Below are positions 1 through 8,377 of a stretch of 64,000 nt of DNA, piece after piece (positions within the stretch are counted from its first letter, which is position 1; every line of letters begins with the position of its first letter). Below the pieces are notes generated by a model. It worked only from the letters and a program-made list of their open reading frames with translations. It ran no database searches and was not told where the DNA came from. A program made the translations under genes and the position numbers. This stretch comes from Pandoraea sp. (GTDB taxonomy: Bacteria; Pseudomonadota; Gammaproteobacteria; Burkholderiales; Burkholderiaceae): positions 1 to 64,000 of the forward strand of contig NZ_SCSK01000040.1 of the NCBI RefSeq assembly GCF_004297875.1, written 5' to 3'.

Positions 1-78
1 CTTCTGAAGGGCATTCCCTTCGAGGACGGAACGCCGGTGATTGAAAGCACACCGGCTCCTCAAGCGCTGGCCGCCTGA
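1..78 (+). CDS. C-terminal end of an unidentified protein (partial)
   Basis: The window opens inside an open frame that reads from base 1 to a TGA stop at 76-78, giving the last 25 residues of a protein (it begins LLKGIPFEDG and ends in an Ala-rich tail). The reading is supported only by the open frame and its convergence with rpoH. The fragment is too short for me to recognise a family, so no function is assigned. Confidence 0.45.
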   Translation, partial: LLKGIPFEDGTPVIESTPAPQALAA

Positions 79-145
79 TCATGTCGACCGACCCGCATAC
101 ACCACTCTTGACGATTGCTCGTAGGGTGGGGGTGACCATCTCATT

Positions 146-165
146 ACGCCCCGCGAACGGGGCGT
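146..165. terminator. Hairpin between convergent genes
   Basis: ACGCCCCG and CGGGGCGT form a perfect 8-bp stem around a CGAA tetraloop. It sits between the end of the upstream plus-strand gene and the stop codon of rpoH, so it could end transcription from either side. Neither flank has a strong T-run, so it may act as a weak terminator or as an mRNA 3' end stabiliser. Confidence 0.45.
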
Positions 166-190
166 GTACGATGTTATTTCGATCGACGAC

Positions 191-1111
191 TTAAACGTAC
201 GCTTGCAGTGCTGTTTTCATTTTCTTCATGGCGGTTACTTCGATCTGTCGAATCCGTTCCGCCGAGACACCGAATTCGTCGGCCAGATCGTGCAAAGTCG
301 ATCCACCGGACCCATCGTCGCGAACATTCAACCACCGTGCTTCGATGATGCGGCGGCTTCGCGCATCGAGTTTTTCCAGGGCGCTGACGAGACCGTCGCT
401 TTGCAGGCGGTCATGCTGGCGCGCTGCCAATACCGCGGTGGGTTCGTTATGGGTGTCAGCCAGATAAGCGATCGGCGCGAATGCTTCCTCGCCATCTTCC
501 ACCTTGCCCTCGAGCGCGATGTCGCCACCCGACAGGCGGGTTTCCATTTCGGCGACTTCCTCGCGCTTGACATTCAGTTCCTTGGCGACCGTCTCGATTT
601 CTTCCGGCGTGAAGGCCTGCACTCCCTGTTTATGGCTGCGCAGATTGAAAAACAGCTTGCGCTGAGCCTTGGTGGTGGCGACCTTGACCATGCGCCAGTT
701 GCGCAGGATATATTCATGGATCTCGGCCTTGATCCAGTGGATCGCATACGAGACCAATCGCACGCCCTGCGAAGGGTCGAAGCGCTTGACCGCCTTCATC
801 AGACCGATATTTCCTTCCTGGATCAAATCCGCGTGCGGCAGGCCGTATCCCAGATAGTTGCGGGCGACCGACACGACCAGACGCAGATGCGACAGCACGA
901 GACGACGCGCGGCATCGAGATTTTCATGGTCACGGTATTCGGTGGCCAGTTGACGCTCCTCGTCGGCCGACAGCAAGGGAATCCGGTTGACGGCCTGGAT
1001 GTAGGCGTCAATATTACCCACGCTGGCGGGTAGCATCGCGGATGGAGAGAGCGTCAAGGCGCGCGCCTCCTGTGCCTTGACGGCAAGCGGAGAAAGGGAC
1101 TGGGTCGTCAT
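191..1111 (-). CDS. rpoH: RNA polymerase heat-shock sigma factor RpoH (sigma-32)
   Basis: This is the sigma-70-family factor that directs RNA polymerase to heat-shock promoters. The 306-residue protein has region 1.2/2.1 near residues 30-60 (NIDAYIQAVNRIPLL), the core-binding and -10 region 2 (HADLIQEGNIGLMKAVKRFD, then the aromatic-rich VSYAIHWIKAEI), a region 3 with the RpoH-type sequence following NWRMVKVATTKAQRKLFFNLR, and a C-terminal region 4 helix-turn-helix (DLADEFGVSAERIRQIE). The open frame continues upstream to an ATG at 1189. I chose the ATG at 1111 because a complete CIRCE operator lies at 1159-1185, between the two, and because the length then matches the family. The gene is convergent with the partial gene at the window start. 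Confidence 0.95.
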   Translation of the reverse strand: MTTQSLSPLAVKAQEARALTLSPSAMLPASVGNIDAYIQAVNRIPLLSADEERQLATEYRDHENLDAARRLVLSHLRLVVSVARNYLGYGLPHADLIQEGNIGLMKAVKRFDPSQGVRLVSYAIHWIKAEIHEYILRNWRMVKVATTKAQRKLFFNLRSHKQGVQAFTPEEIETVAKELNVKREEVAEMETRLSGGDIALEGKVEDGEEAFAPIAYLADTHNEPTAVLAARQHDRLQSDGLVSALEKLDARSRRIIEARWLNVRDDGSGGSTLHDLADEFGVSAERIRQIEVTAMKKMKTALQAYV

Positions 1112-1158
1112 GGCGTCGCTCAAGCGGTGTTGCTCCTGTTCATCGGTTACGGACCATT

Positions 1159-1185
1159 TTAGCACTCTCGCTTCAAGAGTGCTAA
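1159..1185 (-). promoter_or_regulatory. CIRCE element (HrcA operator) in the rpoH leader
   Basis: The sequence TTAGCACTC-N9-GAGTGCTAA is present with both 9-base arms exact and a 9-base spacer, identical to the CIRCE consensus bound by the HrcA repressor. It lies 48 bases upstream of the chosen rpoH start codon, between a possible promoter and the gene. HrcA would repress rpoH at normal temperature and release it on heat shock. CIRCE control of rpoH has been reported by comparative genomics in betaproteobacteria. hrcA itself is not in this window. Confidence 0.93.
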
Positions 1186-1187
1186 GC

Positions 1188-1218
1188 ATTAGAGGGGCTC
1201 CCGGTCAGCAAGTTTCAA
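1188..1218 (-). promoter_or_regulatory. Possible rpoH promoter upstream of CIRCE
   Basis: On the minus strand TTGAAA (1218-1213) and TCTAAT (1193-1188) are separated by 19 bases. This is long for a sigma-70 promoter. An alternative reading is a sigma-32-like site, with TTTGAAA followed by GCCCCTCTA. Either places the CIRCE element over the early transcribed region. Only sequence similarity supports it. Confidence 0.4.
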
Positions 1219-1367
1219 ACGAATTCTCTAATTAAATGTAGGGATTTTCTCTGAGAATTTTCTTGATTCATCTCAAACTCCGCCGTCATGGTATAAATTC
1301 CAGAAATTATCGCTGCTGAGATTTACCTGAGTTTATCCTTCCGACTCATGACGCGTGGGAGGCACGC

Positions 1368-1748
1368 ATGCCTGTCAAGAATATCGACACGGTTCGCGCC
1401 CTGGAATCCGCCCGCTATGCCGCAATGATCGAGGGCGACGTGGAGCAGCTTGATGCGATGCTCTACGACGATCTCCATTATGTGCATTCGAACGGCAAGC
1501 GCGAGACCAAGGAGCAATTCCTCGGCGCATTGTCGGCGGGCCGGCGCCGCTACCGCGATATCGAGGTACAGACCCAGGAGCTGCGCGAATTTGGCGATAC
1601 GGTGGTCGTCACGGGCAAGCTTCGAATCGAATTGGAGAGTGCCACCGGACCCTTGTCGTCGTCGATGACCTATATAGCCGTTCACGTGCTGCAGAAAAAC
1701 CAGTGGCGACTGATTTCATGGCAGGCGACCCGCACGGCATCGGAGTGA
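1368..1748 (+). CDS. Nuclear transport factor 2 / SnoaL-like family protein (DUF4440 type)
   Basis: A 126-residue protein with the NTF2-like pattern: an N-terminal helical part (ALESARYAAMIEGDVEQLDAM) followed by the characteristic LYDDLHYVHSNG segment and a curved beta-sheet half ending in WRLISWQATR. Members of this fold are small enzymes or ligand-binding proteins with no single reaction, so no substrate is assigned. It stands alone, divergent from rpoH and convergent with ybiB. The ATG at 1368 follows GGGAGGCACGC, which supplies a GGGAGG ribosome site. Confidence 0.75.
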   Translation: MPVKNIDTVRALESARYAAMIEGDVEQLDAMLYDDLHYVHSNGKRETKEQFLGALSAGRRRYRDIEVQTQELREFGDTVVVTGKLRIELESATGPLSSSMTYIAVHVLQKNQWRLISWQATRTASE

Positions 1749-1776
1749 CGCAACCGCCCGACGTCCGGGCGTGAGC

Positions 1777-2751
1777 TCAGATAGCCGGCCTGCCGGCGGG
1801 CGGCGACTGGTGTTGCCGGCATATCTGCAGGATCGCATCGACCTGACGCGCAATAGGTGCCGGCACGGGGGTTCTGCCACTCAAAACATCCCGTATCCAA
1901 GCTGCGGTGCTGTTCGCGTCGCTTGTCGGCAGCGCTGGAATCTGCTCCAGCGGACCGGCATCGGCCGCTACCACGCAGCTTTTTCGTCCCCCCTGCAGCC
2001 AATCCATCGCCGCCTGACGGCGGGCGTCGGCGACCGGTTCGCCCTCGGTGCCGCGCGCCAGCAGAACGCCGGCCGGTCCGGCGAGCACCGGATCGGTGAA
2101 CAGTGCCGTCAGGGTGTCCCGATACTCCGGGTGGGTAAAATTGACCAACCTGAGCGCTGGCTGCCGAAACGGCTGCAGTAACTTGACCAGCGTGTGTCCG
2201 GAATTGCGAACGCCAATCACCGCACGCATCTCCAGCAGATGGGCAAGCGGGGCAGACAGCGCTTCGATTGGCATAAACGCCGGGTATCCGCGCGCCAGAG
2301 CGACTTGGGCCGAATCGACCGAGAGCGCGGGAGCGTGACCCAAGGCGGCAAAAATGGCGGCGCTGGTCACCCGCGAGGAAGAGTTGCTGCTCACACCGTG
2401 TACGAGGACCGGCACCCCTTCGCGAGCCAGCAGTAACGCCAATAATGGGGTCAGATTCGGCTGTTTGCGCGCCCCGTTATAACTGGGTAAAACGACCGGC
2501 AGACCCTCGCCCGGACACGCCAGCTGCTCGATGGAAGCCTGCGCCGCTGCGAGCATGCCGGCCAGCTCGTCCGGCGTCTCACCCTTAATGCGATAGGCAA
2601 CCAGGACAGCGCCGAGTTCGATGTCGCCAACCTGCCCGTTGAGAATCGCGGCGAACAGTCTTCGGGCGTCATCGCGAGGGAGCGCGCGAGCGCCGGCGCC
2701 ACCGCGCGCGATGGTCTTGAGCAAATCGGAGCAGGCAAAGGGGGCAGTCAT
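1777..2751 (-). CDS. ybiB: YbiB family DNA-binding protein (TrpD2-like)
   Basis: A 324-residue homologue of the glycosyltransferase family that includes anthranilate phosphoribosyltransferase. The N-terminal helical domain contains DDARRLFAAILNGQVGDIELGAVLVAYRIKGET, of which the part VGDIELGAVLVAYRIKGET is the family helix pair. The segment RVTSAAIFAALGH and the later VIGVRNSGHTLVKLL correspond to the phosphoribosyl-diphosphate and anthranilate regions of TrpD. YbiB proteins lack TrpD activity and bind nucleic acids without sequence specificity; in Escherichia coli ybiB is SOS-induced. The gene is monocistronic here. The ATG at 2751 is the only start that keeps the first helix. TrpD itself is less likely because the trp operon is absent. 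Confidence 0.85.
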   Translation of the reverse strand: MTAPFACSDLLKTIARGGAGARALPRDDARRLFAAILNGQVGDIELGAVLVAYRIKGETPDELAGMLAAAQASIEQLACPGEGLPVVLPSYNGARKQPNLTPLLALLLAREGVPVLVHGVSSNSSSRVTSAAIFAALGHAPALSVDSAQVALARGYPAFMPIEALSAPLAHLLEMRAVIGVRNSGHTLVKLLQPFRQPALRLVNFTHPEYRDTLTALFTDPVLAGPAGVLLARGTEGEPVADARRQAAMDWLQGGRKSCVVAADAGPLEQIPALPTSDANSTAAWIRDVLSGRTPVPAPIARQVDAILQICRQHQSPPAGRPAI

Positions 2752-2898
2752 CGTGTCGAGCGCGAATGAGGAGCGGCAGCCGATCGCGCCGCCTATTAGC
2801 CGTAATATAAAGCAGTCGCCTCATCGAGGTGGCCAGCAAAAGTCAGAACGCTTCAAGTACTATGTCGGTTTGGGTGCATCCCCCTCGAGGAGACCGCA

Positions 2899-3597
2899 AT
2901 GCGTTATGTGTTCGAACCCCCGGTGCCTGTCGCGGTGCCGGTGGTGGGCATCGATCAGCAATTTCCTGTGCATCGCATCTACTGCGTCGGCCGCAATTAT
3001 GCGGACCACGCGCGTGAAATGGGGTCCGATCCCGATCGCGAACCGCCATTTTTTTTCTGCAAGCCCGCCGATGCGGTTGTCAATGTCGAGTCGGGCACGG
3101 TTGGACTGTTTCCCTATCCGCCGCAAACCAAAAATTGCCATTTCGAGTTCGAGCTCGTTGCCGCGATCGGCAAGGGGGGCAAGCACATCGACGTCGAACA
3201 GGCCAACGAGCACATCTACGGCTACGCGCTGGGATTGGACATGACGCGGCGCGATCTGCAGAACGAGGCGAAGAAAACCGGCAGGCCCTGGGACACCGGC
3301 AAAGGATTCGATCATGCCGCACCGATGGGGCCGTTGCATCGCGCCATCGACGTCGGCCACCCCGTGCGCGGCGCTATCTGGCTGAGCGTCAATGGCGAAC
3401 AAAGGCAGCGCGGCGACATTGCCGCCATGATCTGGTCGATTCCCGAGACGGTCGCTTACCTTTCCAGTTTTTTCGAGCTGCAGCCTGGCGATCTGATTTT
3501 TACCGGCACACCGGAGGGCGTCGGCGCGATCGTGCCGGGAGACCTGATGGTCGGAGGTGTCGACGGCTTGGGCGAGCTGCACGTCGAGGTCGTTTGA
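2899..3597 (+). CDS. Fumarylacetoacetate hydrolase family protein
   Basis: A 232-residue FAH-fold enzyme. It shows the family motif YCVGRNYADHAREMG near residues 30-45, and acidic residues likely to coordinate a divalent metal (NCHFEFELVAAIG near residue 78 and YALGLDMTRRDLQNE near residue 110). The C-terminal segment LQPGDLIFTGTPEGVGAI is typical of FAH-family C-C hydrolases and acylpyruvases. The short single-domain length fits acylpyruvate hydrolase-like members rather than full-length fumarylacetoacetase (about 420 residues). It lies 52 bases upstream of maleylacetoacetate isomerase, which makes an aromatic-ring or gentisate/homogentisate fumarylpyruvate step likely. Ribosome site GAGGAGA precedes ATG 2899. 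Confidence 0.88.
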   Translation: MRYVFEPPVPVAVPVVGIDQQFPVHRIYCVGRNYADHAREMGSDPDREPPFFFCKPADAVVNVESGTVGLFPYPPQTKNCHFEFELVAAIGKGGKHIDVEQANEHIYGYALGLDMTRRDLQNEAKKTGRPWDTGKGFDHAAPMGPLHRAIDVGHPVRGAIWLSVNGEQRQRGDIAAMIWSIPETVAYLSSFFELQPGDLIFTGTPEGVGAIVPGDLMVGGVDGLGELHVEVV

Positions 3598-3649
3598 GTC
3601 CCAAGCGGCGAGAACGACATTCCACGGACCGGTCTTTCCAAGGAGCACC

Positions 3650-4297
3650 ATGCTTACGCTGTACACCTACTTCCGCAGTTCCGCCTCGTTTCGGGTGCGA
3701 ATTGCACTCAATCTAAAGGGGTTGCCCTATGAAAGCGTGCCGGTGCATTTGGTGCGCGATGGGGGCCAACAACTCCTGCCGGAATTCCGGGCGCTCAATC
3801 CGGATGCGCTGGTGCCGGTACTGCTCGACGGTGGCCAGACGCTGCATCAATCGCTGGCAATCATCGAGTATCTGGACGAAATACACCCGACTCCCGCGTT
3901 GTTACCCAAAGCTGCGCTCGATCGTGCGCAAGTGCGGGCCTTGGCGCTGGACGTGGCCTGCGAGATCCACCCACTCAACAACCTGCGCGTGCTGAAATAT
4001 CTCAAGCACGAGTTGAAAGTGCCGGAGGAAGCGAAAAACGGCTGGTATCGCCACTGGATCGAGCTCGGCTTCGCGTCGCTCGAGAAGCGGCTGAACGCCT
4101 CGTCGCCGGCCGGGGATTTCTGCTTCGGAGATACCCCGACGATGGCCGACTGCTGTCTGATTCCCCAGATATTCAATGCGCAGCGTTTCGATGTCGACTT
4201 GAGTCCCTATCCGACCATTCGCCGGATTCACGCTCATTGCATGACGCTCGATGCGTTTTCCAAGGCGGCGCCGGGCGCTCAGCCCGACGCAGAATAG
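3650..4297 (+). CDS. maiA: Maleylacetoacetate (maleylpyruvate) isomerase, zeta-class GST
   Basis: A glutathione-dependent cis-trans isomerase of 215 residues. The N-terminal thioredoxin-fold domain carries the zeta-class GST signature with catalytic serines, YFRSSASFRVRIALNLKG, at residues 5-22, then PDALVPVLLDGG and SLAIIEYLDE for glutathione binding. The C-terminal helical domain follows. It acts in the cytoplasm on maleylacetoacetate or maleylpyruvate from homogentisate or gentisate breakdown. The gene follows the FAH-family hydrolase by 52 bases, so the two are probably one transcript catalysing consecutive steps. ATG 3650 was chosen because AGGAG lies 4 bases before it and the domain begins there. 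Confidence 0.92.
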   Translation: MLTLYTYFRSSASFRVRIALNLKGLPYESVPVHLVRDGGQQLLPEFRALNPDALVPVLLDGGQTLHQSLAIIEYLDEIHPTPALLPKAALDRAQVRALALDVACEIHPLNNLRVLKYLKHELKVPEEAKNGWYRHWIELGFASLEKRLNASSPAGDFCFGDTPTMADCCLIPQIFNAQRFDVDLSPYPTIRRIHAHCMTLDAFSKAAPGAQPDAE

Positions 4298-4328
4298 CCC
4301 GGCGCGGGTTGGCTGACGCCGGCGCCGT

Positions 4329-5417
4329 TCAAATGCCCAGCACGGCGTCGGCGAATTCCTCGGCCGAAAAGGGTTGCAGGTCTTCGACCTTTTCCCCTAC
4401 GCCAATGAAGTAGACGGGGATCGGGCGCTGCCTCGCAATGGCCGCCAGAATGCCGCCCTTGGCGGTTCCGTCGAGTTTCGTCACGATCAGGCCGGTCAGT
4501 TGCAGGGCGTCGTCGAATGCCTTGACCTGGCTGAGGGCGTTTTGCCCGGTGTTGCCGTCGATCACCAGGAGGATCTCGTGCGGCGCATTGTGTCCGGTCT
4601 TGGCCAGAACGCGCTTGATCTTCTTCAGCTCTTCCATCAGGTGCAACTGGGTCGGCAGGCGGCCAGCGGTATCGGCCATCACGATATCGATCTTGCGCGC
4701 GCGCGCGGCGTTGACCGCATCGAACACCACCGCCGCGGGATCGCCGCTCTCCTGGGACACGACCGTCACGCCGTTGCGCTCTCCCCAGATCGCCAATTGC
4801 TCACGGGCTGCGGCTCGAAAAGTGTCGCCGGCAGCCAACAGTACCGATTGTCCATACGCCTGGAAATGCTTGGCCAATTTGCCGATGCTGGTGGTCTTGC
4901 CCGCGCCGTTGACGCCCGCGATCATGATCACCAGCGGTTGCTCGCGGCCCAGGACCATCGTGCGCTCGAGCGGCCTGAGCAGCTCTACCAGCAAATCGCG
5001 CAATGCCAGCCGGACCTGCTCGCCTTCGGTCAGCCGGTCGGTCTTGACCTTTTGGCGCAACGCCTTGAGCAAATACTGGGTGGCCTCGACGCCGGCGTCG
5101 CTCATCAGCAGGGCGTCTTCCAATTCCTCGAACAGCGATTCGTCGACCTTGACGCCGACGAAAACGCCGGTCAGCCCGGCGCTGGTCTTGGCCAGGCCGG
5201 ACTTCAGGCGGCCGATCCACGAGCGCTTGGCGGCCGGCTCCGGCGGCGGCGCAGCGATGATTTCACCTTCGCTTGCAGCGGCTTCCTCGCTCAGTTCGGG
5301 TTCGGGAACTGTTACGGGCTCGCTGGGAAGGGGCTCGACAACGGTCTGCGGCGCGGGATTTTCCGGCTCGTCCTGGGCCGGCGCGCCGGACTTGAAGCGT
5401 TTAAAAAAGCTGAACAT
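4329..5417 (-). CDS. ftsY: Signal recognition particle receptor FtsY
   Basis: The SRP receptor GTPase that docks ribosome-nascent chain complexes at the inner membrane. The 362-residue protein starts with a short basic patch (MFSFFKRFKSG) and an acidic Pro/Glu-rich A domain to about residue 60. The NG domain follows: the P-loop [15 protein letters not shown], the insertion-box segment LLAAGDTFRAAAREQL, DTAGRLPTQLHLMEEL, and TKLDGTAKGG near the C-terminus. It is divergent from the M16 peptidase pair, and the 135-base gap must hold both promoters. An in-frame extension far upstream is an accident of high GC; ATG 5417 gives the usual FtsY N-terminus. Confidence 0.96.
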   Translation of the reverse strand: MFSFFKRFKSGAPAQDEPENPAPQTVVEPLPSEPVTVPEPELSEEAAASEGEIIAAPPPEPAAKRSWIGRLKSGLAKTSAGLTGVFVGVKVDESLFEELEDALLMSDAGVEATQYLLKALRQKVKTDRLTEGEQVRLALRDLLVELLRPLERTMVLGREQPLVIMIAGVNGAGKTTSIGKLAKHFQAYGQSVLLAAGDTFRAAAREQLAIWGERNGVTVVSQESGDPAAVVFDAVNAARARKIDIVMADTAGRLPTQLHLMEELKKIKRVLAKTGHNAPHEILLVIDGNTGQNALSQVKAFDDALQLTGLIVTKLDGTAKGGILAAIARQRPIPVYFIGVGEKVEDLQPFSAEEFADAVLGI

Positions 5418-5552
5418 GCTTGGGGGAAACTCGGCAGAGGAGCAAAGCAGGAATCGCCATACAATAATGGGCGCCGTGCTCCGTGGGAATGGGGCACATT
5501 TTATCAGACGGGATTCACGAGCGAGCCCGGTCGGGCCAAAAAAGGGGATGCG

Positions 5553-6953
5553 ATGCGCTGGCGGCAAGCATGGGTCGGGATAGCGTTGGCGGGATTCGTG
5601 GCGCTCGGCCATGCGGGGACACTCCCGAGCGTCGAAAACAAAACGACGGAATTCACCTTGCCGAATGGTTTGCGCCTGATCGTCAAGGAAGATCACCGCG
5701 CGCCGACGGTCGTCAACATGGTTTGGTACCGCGCCGGATCGATCGATGAGTTCAACGGCACCACCGGCGTGGCGCACGTACTCGAACACATGATGTTTCG
5801 CGGTACCCGGCGGATCGGGCCAGGTGAGTTCTCGCGTCGCGTGGCGGCGCTGGGCGGTCACGAGAACGCTTTCACGAGCAAGGACTACACAGCGTACTTC
5901 CAGCAAATCGGAAAATCCCACCTGCCGGAGATGATGGCGCTCGAAGCCGACCGCATGCAGCATCTGGCCCTGTCGGCCAGCCAGTTCAATAAGGAAATCC
6001 AGGTCGTGATGGAGGAGCGGCGCCTGCGAACCGAAGACCAGCCTCGCGCGCTGCTGTTCGAGCAATTGATGGCCACAGCGCTGGTGGCCAACCCCTCCCG
6101 CCGGCCAATCATCGGCTGGATGAACGATCTGCAGCACATGCGCGTGTCGGATGCGCAAACCTGGTACCGGCGCTGGTATGCGCCGAACAACGCCGTGGTC
6201 GTCGTGTGCGGGGATGTCGATCCAGCACAGGTCAAGCAGTGGGCCGAAAAGTATTTTGGCGGCATTCCCGCTCGCCCGTTGCCGCAGCGGCGCCCCCAGA
6301 CGGAGCCGGCGCAACTCGGCGAGCGGCGCATCAGCGTCAAGGCGCCGGCCGAGAACCCTTATGTGGCGCTGGCGTTTCGCGCGCCGCGGCTGAAGGACGT
6401 AGCAGCGGACGATGACGTCTACGCGCTGCAGGTGCTGGCCGGTGTGCTCGATGGCTACAGCGACGCGCGCCTGACGCGTCAATTGATTCGTACACAACGT
6501 CTGGCCAATGAGGCCGGCGCGAACTACGACGGTATCGGGCGAGGCCCGCAATTTTTCATCCTGGACGGCGTGCCGGCACAAGGCCACACTGCCGCGCAAC
6601 TGGAGCAGGCATTACGCGCCCAAATCGCCGACATCGCCGCGCACGGCGTCACCGAGGCGGAACTGCGGCGCGTCAAGGCGCAAGTCGTGGCCGCCCAGGT
6701 TTACAAGCGCGATTCGCTGCTCGGGCAGGCAATGGAGATCGGGGCGAATGAGATGGACGGCATTTCGTGGCGGGAACTCGATTTGATGCTGGAGAAAATT
6801 GCCCAGGTGACGCCGGCTCAGGTGCAGGCCGTGGCCGGCAAGTATTTCAGCGACGACCGGCTGACGGTAGCGACCCTGGTGCCCCAGCCGATCGACGCGC
6901 AAACACTGAAACGCCGCGCCCAGGGCGCCGGCAATCTTAATCAGTTGCGTTAA
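5553..6953 (+). CDS. M16 family zinc metallopeptidase (active subunit)
   Basis: A 466-residue pitrilysin-type protease with an N-terminal signal peptide (about residues 5-22, ending near GHAG). The inverted zinc motif HVLEH is at residues 75-79, with the third zinc ligand expected in the LPEMMALEADRM region about 75 residues later. The C-terminal half is the second, non-catalytic M16 repeat. The signal peptide points to a periplasmic or membrane-associated location. It is followed after 2 bases by a paralogue that lacks the zinc motif; such active/inactive pairs work as heterodimers, as in mitochondrial processing peptidase and bacterial M16B pairs. Start ATG 5553 has AAAGGGG just upstream. 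Confidence 0.92.
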   Translation: MRWRQAWVGIALAGFVALGHAGTLPSVENKTTEFTLPNGLRLIVKEDHRAPTVVNMVWYRAGSIDEFNGTTGVAHVLEHMMFRGTRRIGPGEFSRRVAALGGHENAFTSKDYTAYFQQIGKSHLPEMMALEADRMQHLALSASQFNKEIQVVMEERRLRTEDQPRALLFEQLMATALVANPSRRPIIGWMNDLQHMRVSDAQTWYRRWYAPNNAVVVVCGDVDPAQVKQWAEKYFGGIPARPLPQRRPQTEPAQLGERRISVKAPAENPYVALAFRAPRLKDVAADDDVYALQVLAGVLDGYSDARLTRQLIRTQRLANEAGANYDGIGRGPQFFILDGVPAQGHTAAQLEQALRAQIADIAAHGVTEAELRRVKAQVVAAQVYKRDSLLGQAMEIGANEMDGISWRELDLMLEKIAQVTPAQVQAVAGKYFSDDRLTVATLVPQPIDAQTLKRRAQGAGNLNQLR

Positions 6954-6955
6954 AC

Positions 6956-8356
6956 ATGGGCCGCCCGATGAGAATCGACTCGTTGATGAGCATTGCAGTG
7001 CGCATAGCCAGTGCCGGCGCGCTTTATATGGGGCTGGCGCTTACCGTTTTCTGTGGGGTATCGAACGCTCGCGCCGCGTTGCCGATCCAGGCGTGGCATA
7101 CCGCCAGCGGAGCCAAAGTATTGTTCGTGCAAAGCGATGCGATCCCGATGCTCGACGTGCGGATCGAATTCGATGCGGGCAGTCGCTTTGACCCCACCGG
7201 CAAGGCGGGCCTGGCGGCGCTGACGGCGGATATGCTCGATACGGGGACTGAGGCAGCCGGCACTCAGGCTGCGTTGAGCGAGTCGCAAATTGCCGATCGC
7301 TTCGCCGATATCGGCGCGCAACAGTCGATATTGGCGGGTCGCGACTACGCGACGGTGTCTCTGCGCACGTTGGTCACCGCCGGCGCGTTGCGGCGCGCGA
7401 CTGATACGCTGGCGCAATGCCTGCAGCATCCGTCGTTTCCCGAGGCCGTGCTGACGCGCGAAAAAGGCCGTTTGATTGCCGGTATCCAGGAGGCAGATAC
7501 CAAGCCCGAAGTCGTCGCTCAGAAAGCACTGTGGCGCTCGATGTATGCCGCGCATCCCTATGGCATCACTGCCTCGCCGCGCAGCGTGGCGGCAATCGAT
7601 CGGAAGGATATCGTCGGCTTTTACCGAAATGCCTACAGCGCCAGGCGCGCCGTTATCGCTATGGTGGGGGCCATCACGCGGGACCAGGCCGAGCAAATCG
7701 CCGCGCAACTGAGTGCCGGCTTGCCCCCTGGCGGCGTGCTGCCGGATTTGCCGCCGGTCAGTCCGCTGCCGGGCGCGCTGTCGATCGATTTGCCGCACCC
7801 GGCGGAACAGGCACACATTCTGATCGGACAACCTGCGATCGCGCGCAACGATCCGGACTATTTTCCCTTGCTGGTTGGCAATTACATCCTGGGCGGCGGC
7901 GGGTTCGTCTCGCGCCTGACCCAGGAGGTACGCGAGCAGCGTGGCCTGACCTACGGCGTGACCAGCCAGTTCATGCCGTTACGCCAGGCCGGCCCGTTCG
8001 TGATCGGCCTGCAGACACGGCGCGACCGGGCGGCGCAAGCGTTGCGGGTCGTGCGCGCCACGCTCGATCGCTTTATCCAGGAAGGCCCGAGCGCCGCGGA
8101 GTTGCAAGCCGCCAAGGATAACCTCGTCAATGGCTTCGCGCTGCGCATCGACAGCAACCGCAAGCTGATCGCCAATGTGGCTGCGATCGGCTTCTATGAT
8201 TTGCCACTGGATTATCTCGACACCTGGACGCAACGGGTCAAGCAGGTCACGCTGGCCGACATCCGACAGGCATTTGCGCGTCACCTCGACCCGGCCCGGA
8301 TGGCAACGGTGGTGGTCGGACCAACGAATGTCGCGGCTGCGGCGAAGTCGCAATAG
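6956..8356 (+). CDS. M16 family peptidase-like protein, zinc motif lost (partner subunit)
   Basis: A 466-residue M16-fold protein with a membrane-targeting N-terminus (hydrophobic residues about 19-41, ending in SNARA). Where active M16 enzymes carry HxxEH this protein has GLAALTADML after FDPTGKA, so it should not bind catalytic zinc. The conserved C-terminal R/Y element is present (LTQEVREQRGLTYGV), which in M16B proteins helps bind substrate. It starts 2 bases after the stop of the active subunit, which implies translational coupling and equal amounts. No good ribosome site precedes ATG 6956, and an alternative start is ATG 6968. The function is probably regulatory or structural in an M16 heterodimer. 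Confidence 0.88.
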   Translation: MGRPMRIDSLMSIAVRIASAGALYMGLALTVFCGVSNARAALPIQAWHTASGAKVLFVQSDAIPMLDVRIEFDAGSRFDPTGKAGLAALTADMLDTGTEAAGTQAALSESQIADRFADIGAQQSILAGRDYATVSLRTLVTAGALRRATDTLAQCLQHPSFPEAVLTREKGRLIAGIQEADTKPEVVAQKALWRSMYAAHPYGITASPRSVAAIDRKDIVGFYRNAYSARRAVIAMVGAITRDQAEQIAAQLSAGLPPGGVLPDLPPVSPLPGALSIDLPHPAEQAHILIGQPAIARNDPDYFPLLVGNYILGGGGFVSRLTQEVREQRGLTYGVTSQFMPLRQAGPFVIGLQTRRDRAAQALRVVRATLDRFIQEGPSAAELQAAKDNLVNGFALRIDSNRKLIANVAAIGFYDLPLDYLDTWTQRVKQVTLADIRQAFARHLDPARMATVVVGPTNVAAAAKSQ

Positions 8357-8377
8357 ATTCGGCGCGGCGTTGACGAT

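Noticed and set aside
164..1033. 289-residue plus-strand open frame over rpoH
   Set aside because: It lies wholly antisense to rpoH, has no recognisable domain, and rpoH has all the expected sigma-factor motifs plus a CIRCE operator in its leader.
1777..2751. Anthranilate phosphoribosyltransferase (trpD)
   Set aside because: The fold matches, but no tryptophan gene adjoins it and the sequence fits the YbiB branch better.
4329..6599. Minus-strand open frame that joins ftsY to a long extension upstream
   Set aside because: The extension is antisense to the M16 peptidase gene. ATG 5417 gives the standard FtsY N-terminus, and the frame is open only because of high GC.
4374..6953. Plus-strand frame that extends the first M16 gene back through ftsY
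   Set aside because: The upstream part is antisense to ftsY. The M16 protein starts at ATG 5553 with a signal peptide.
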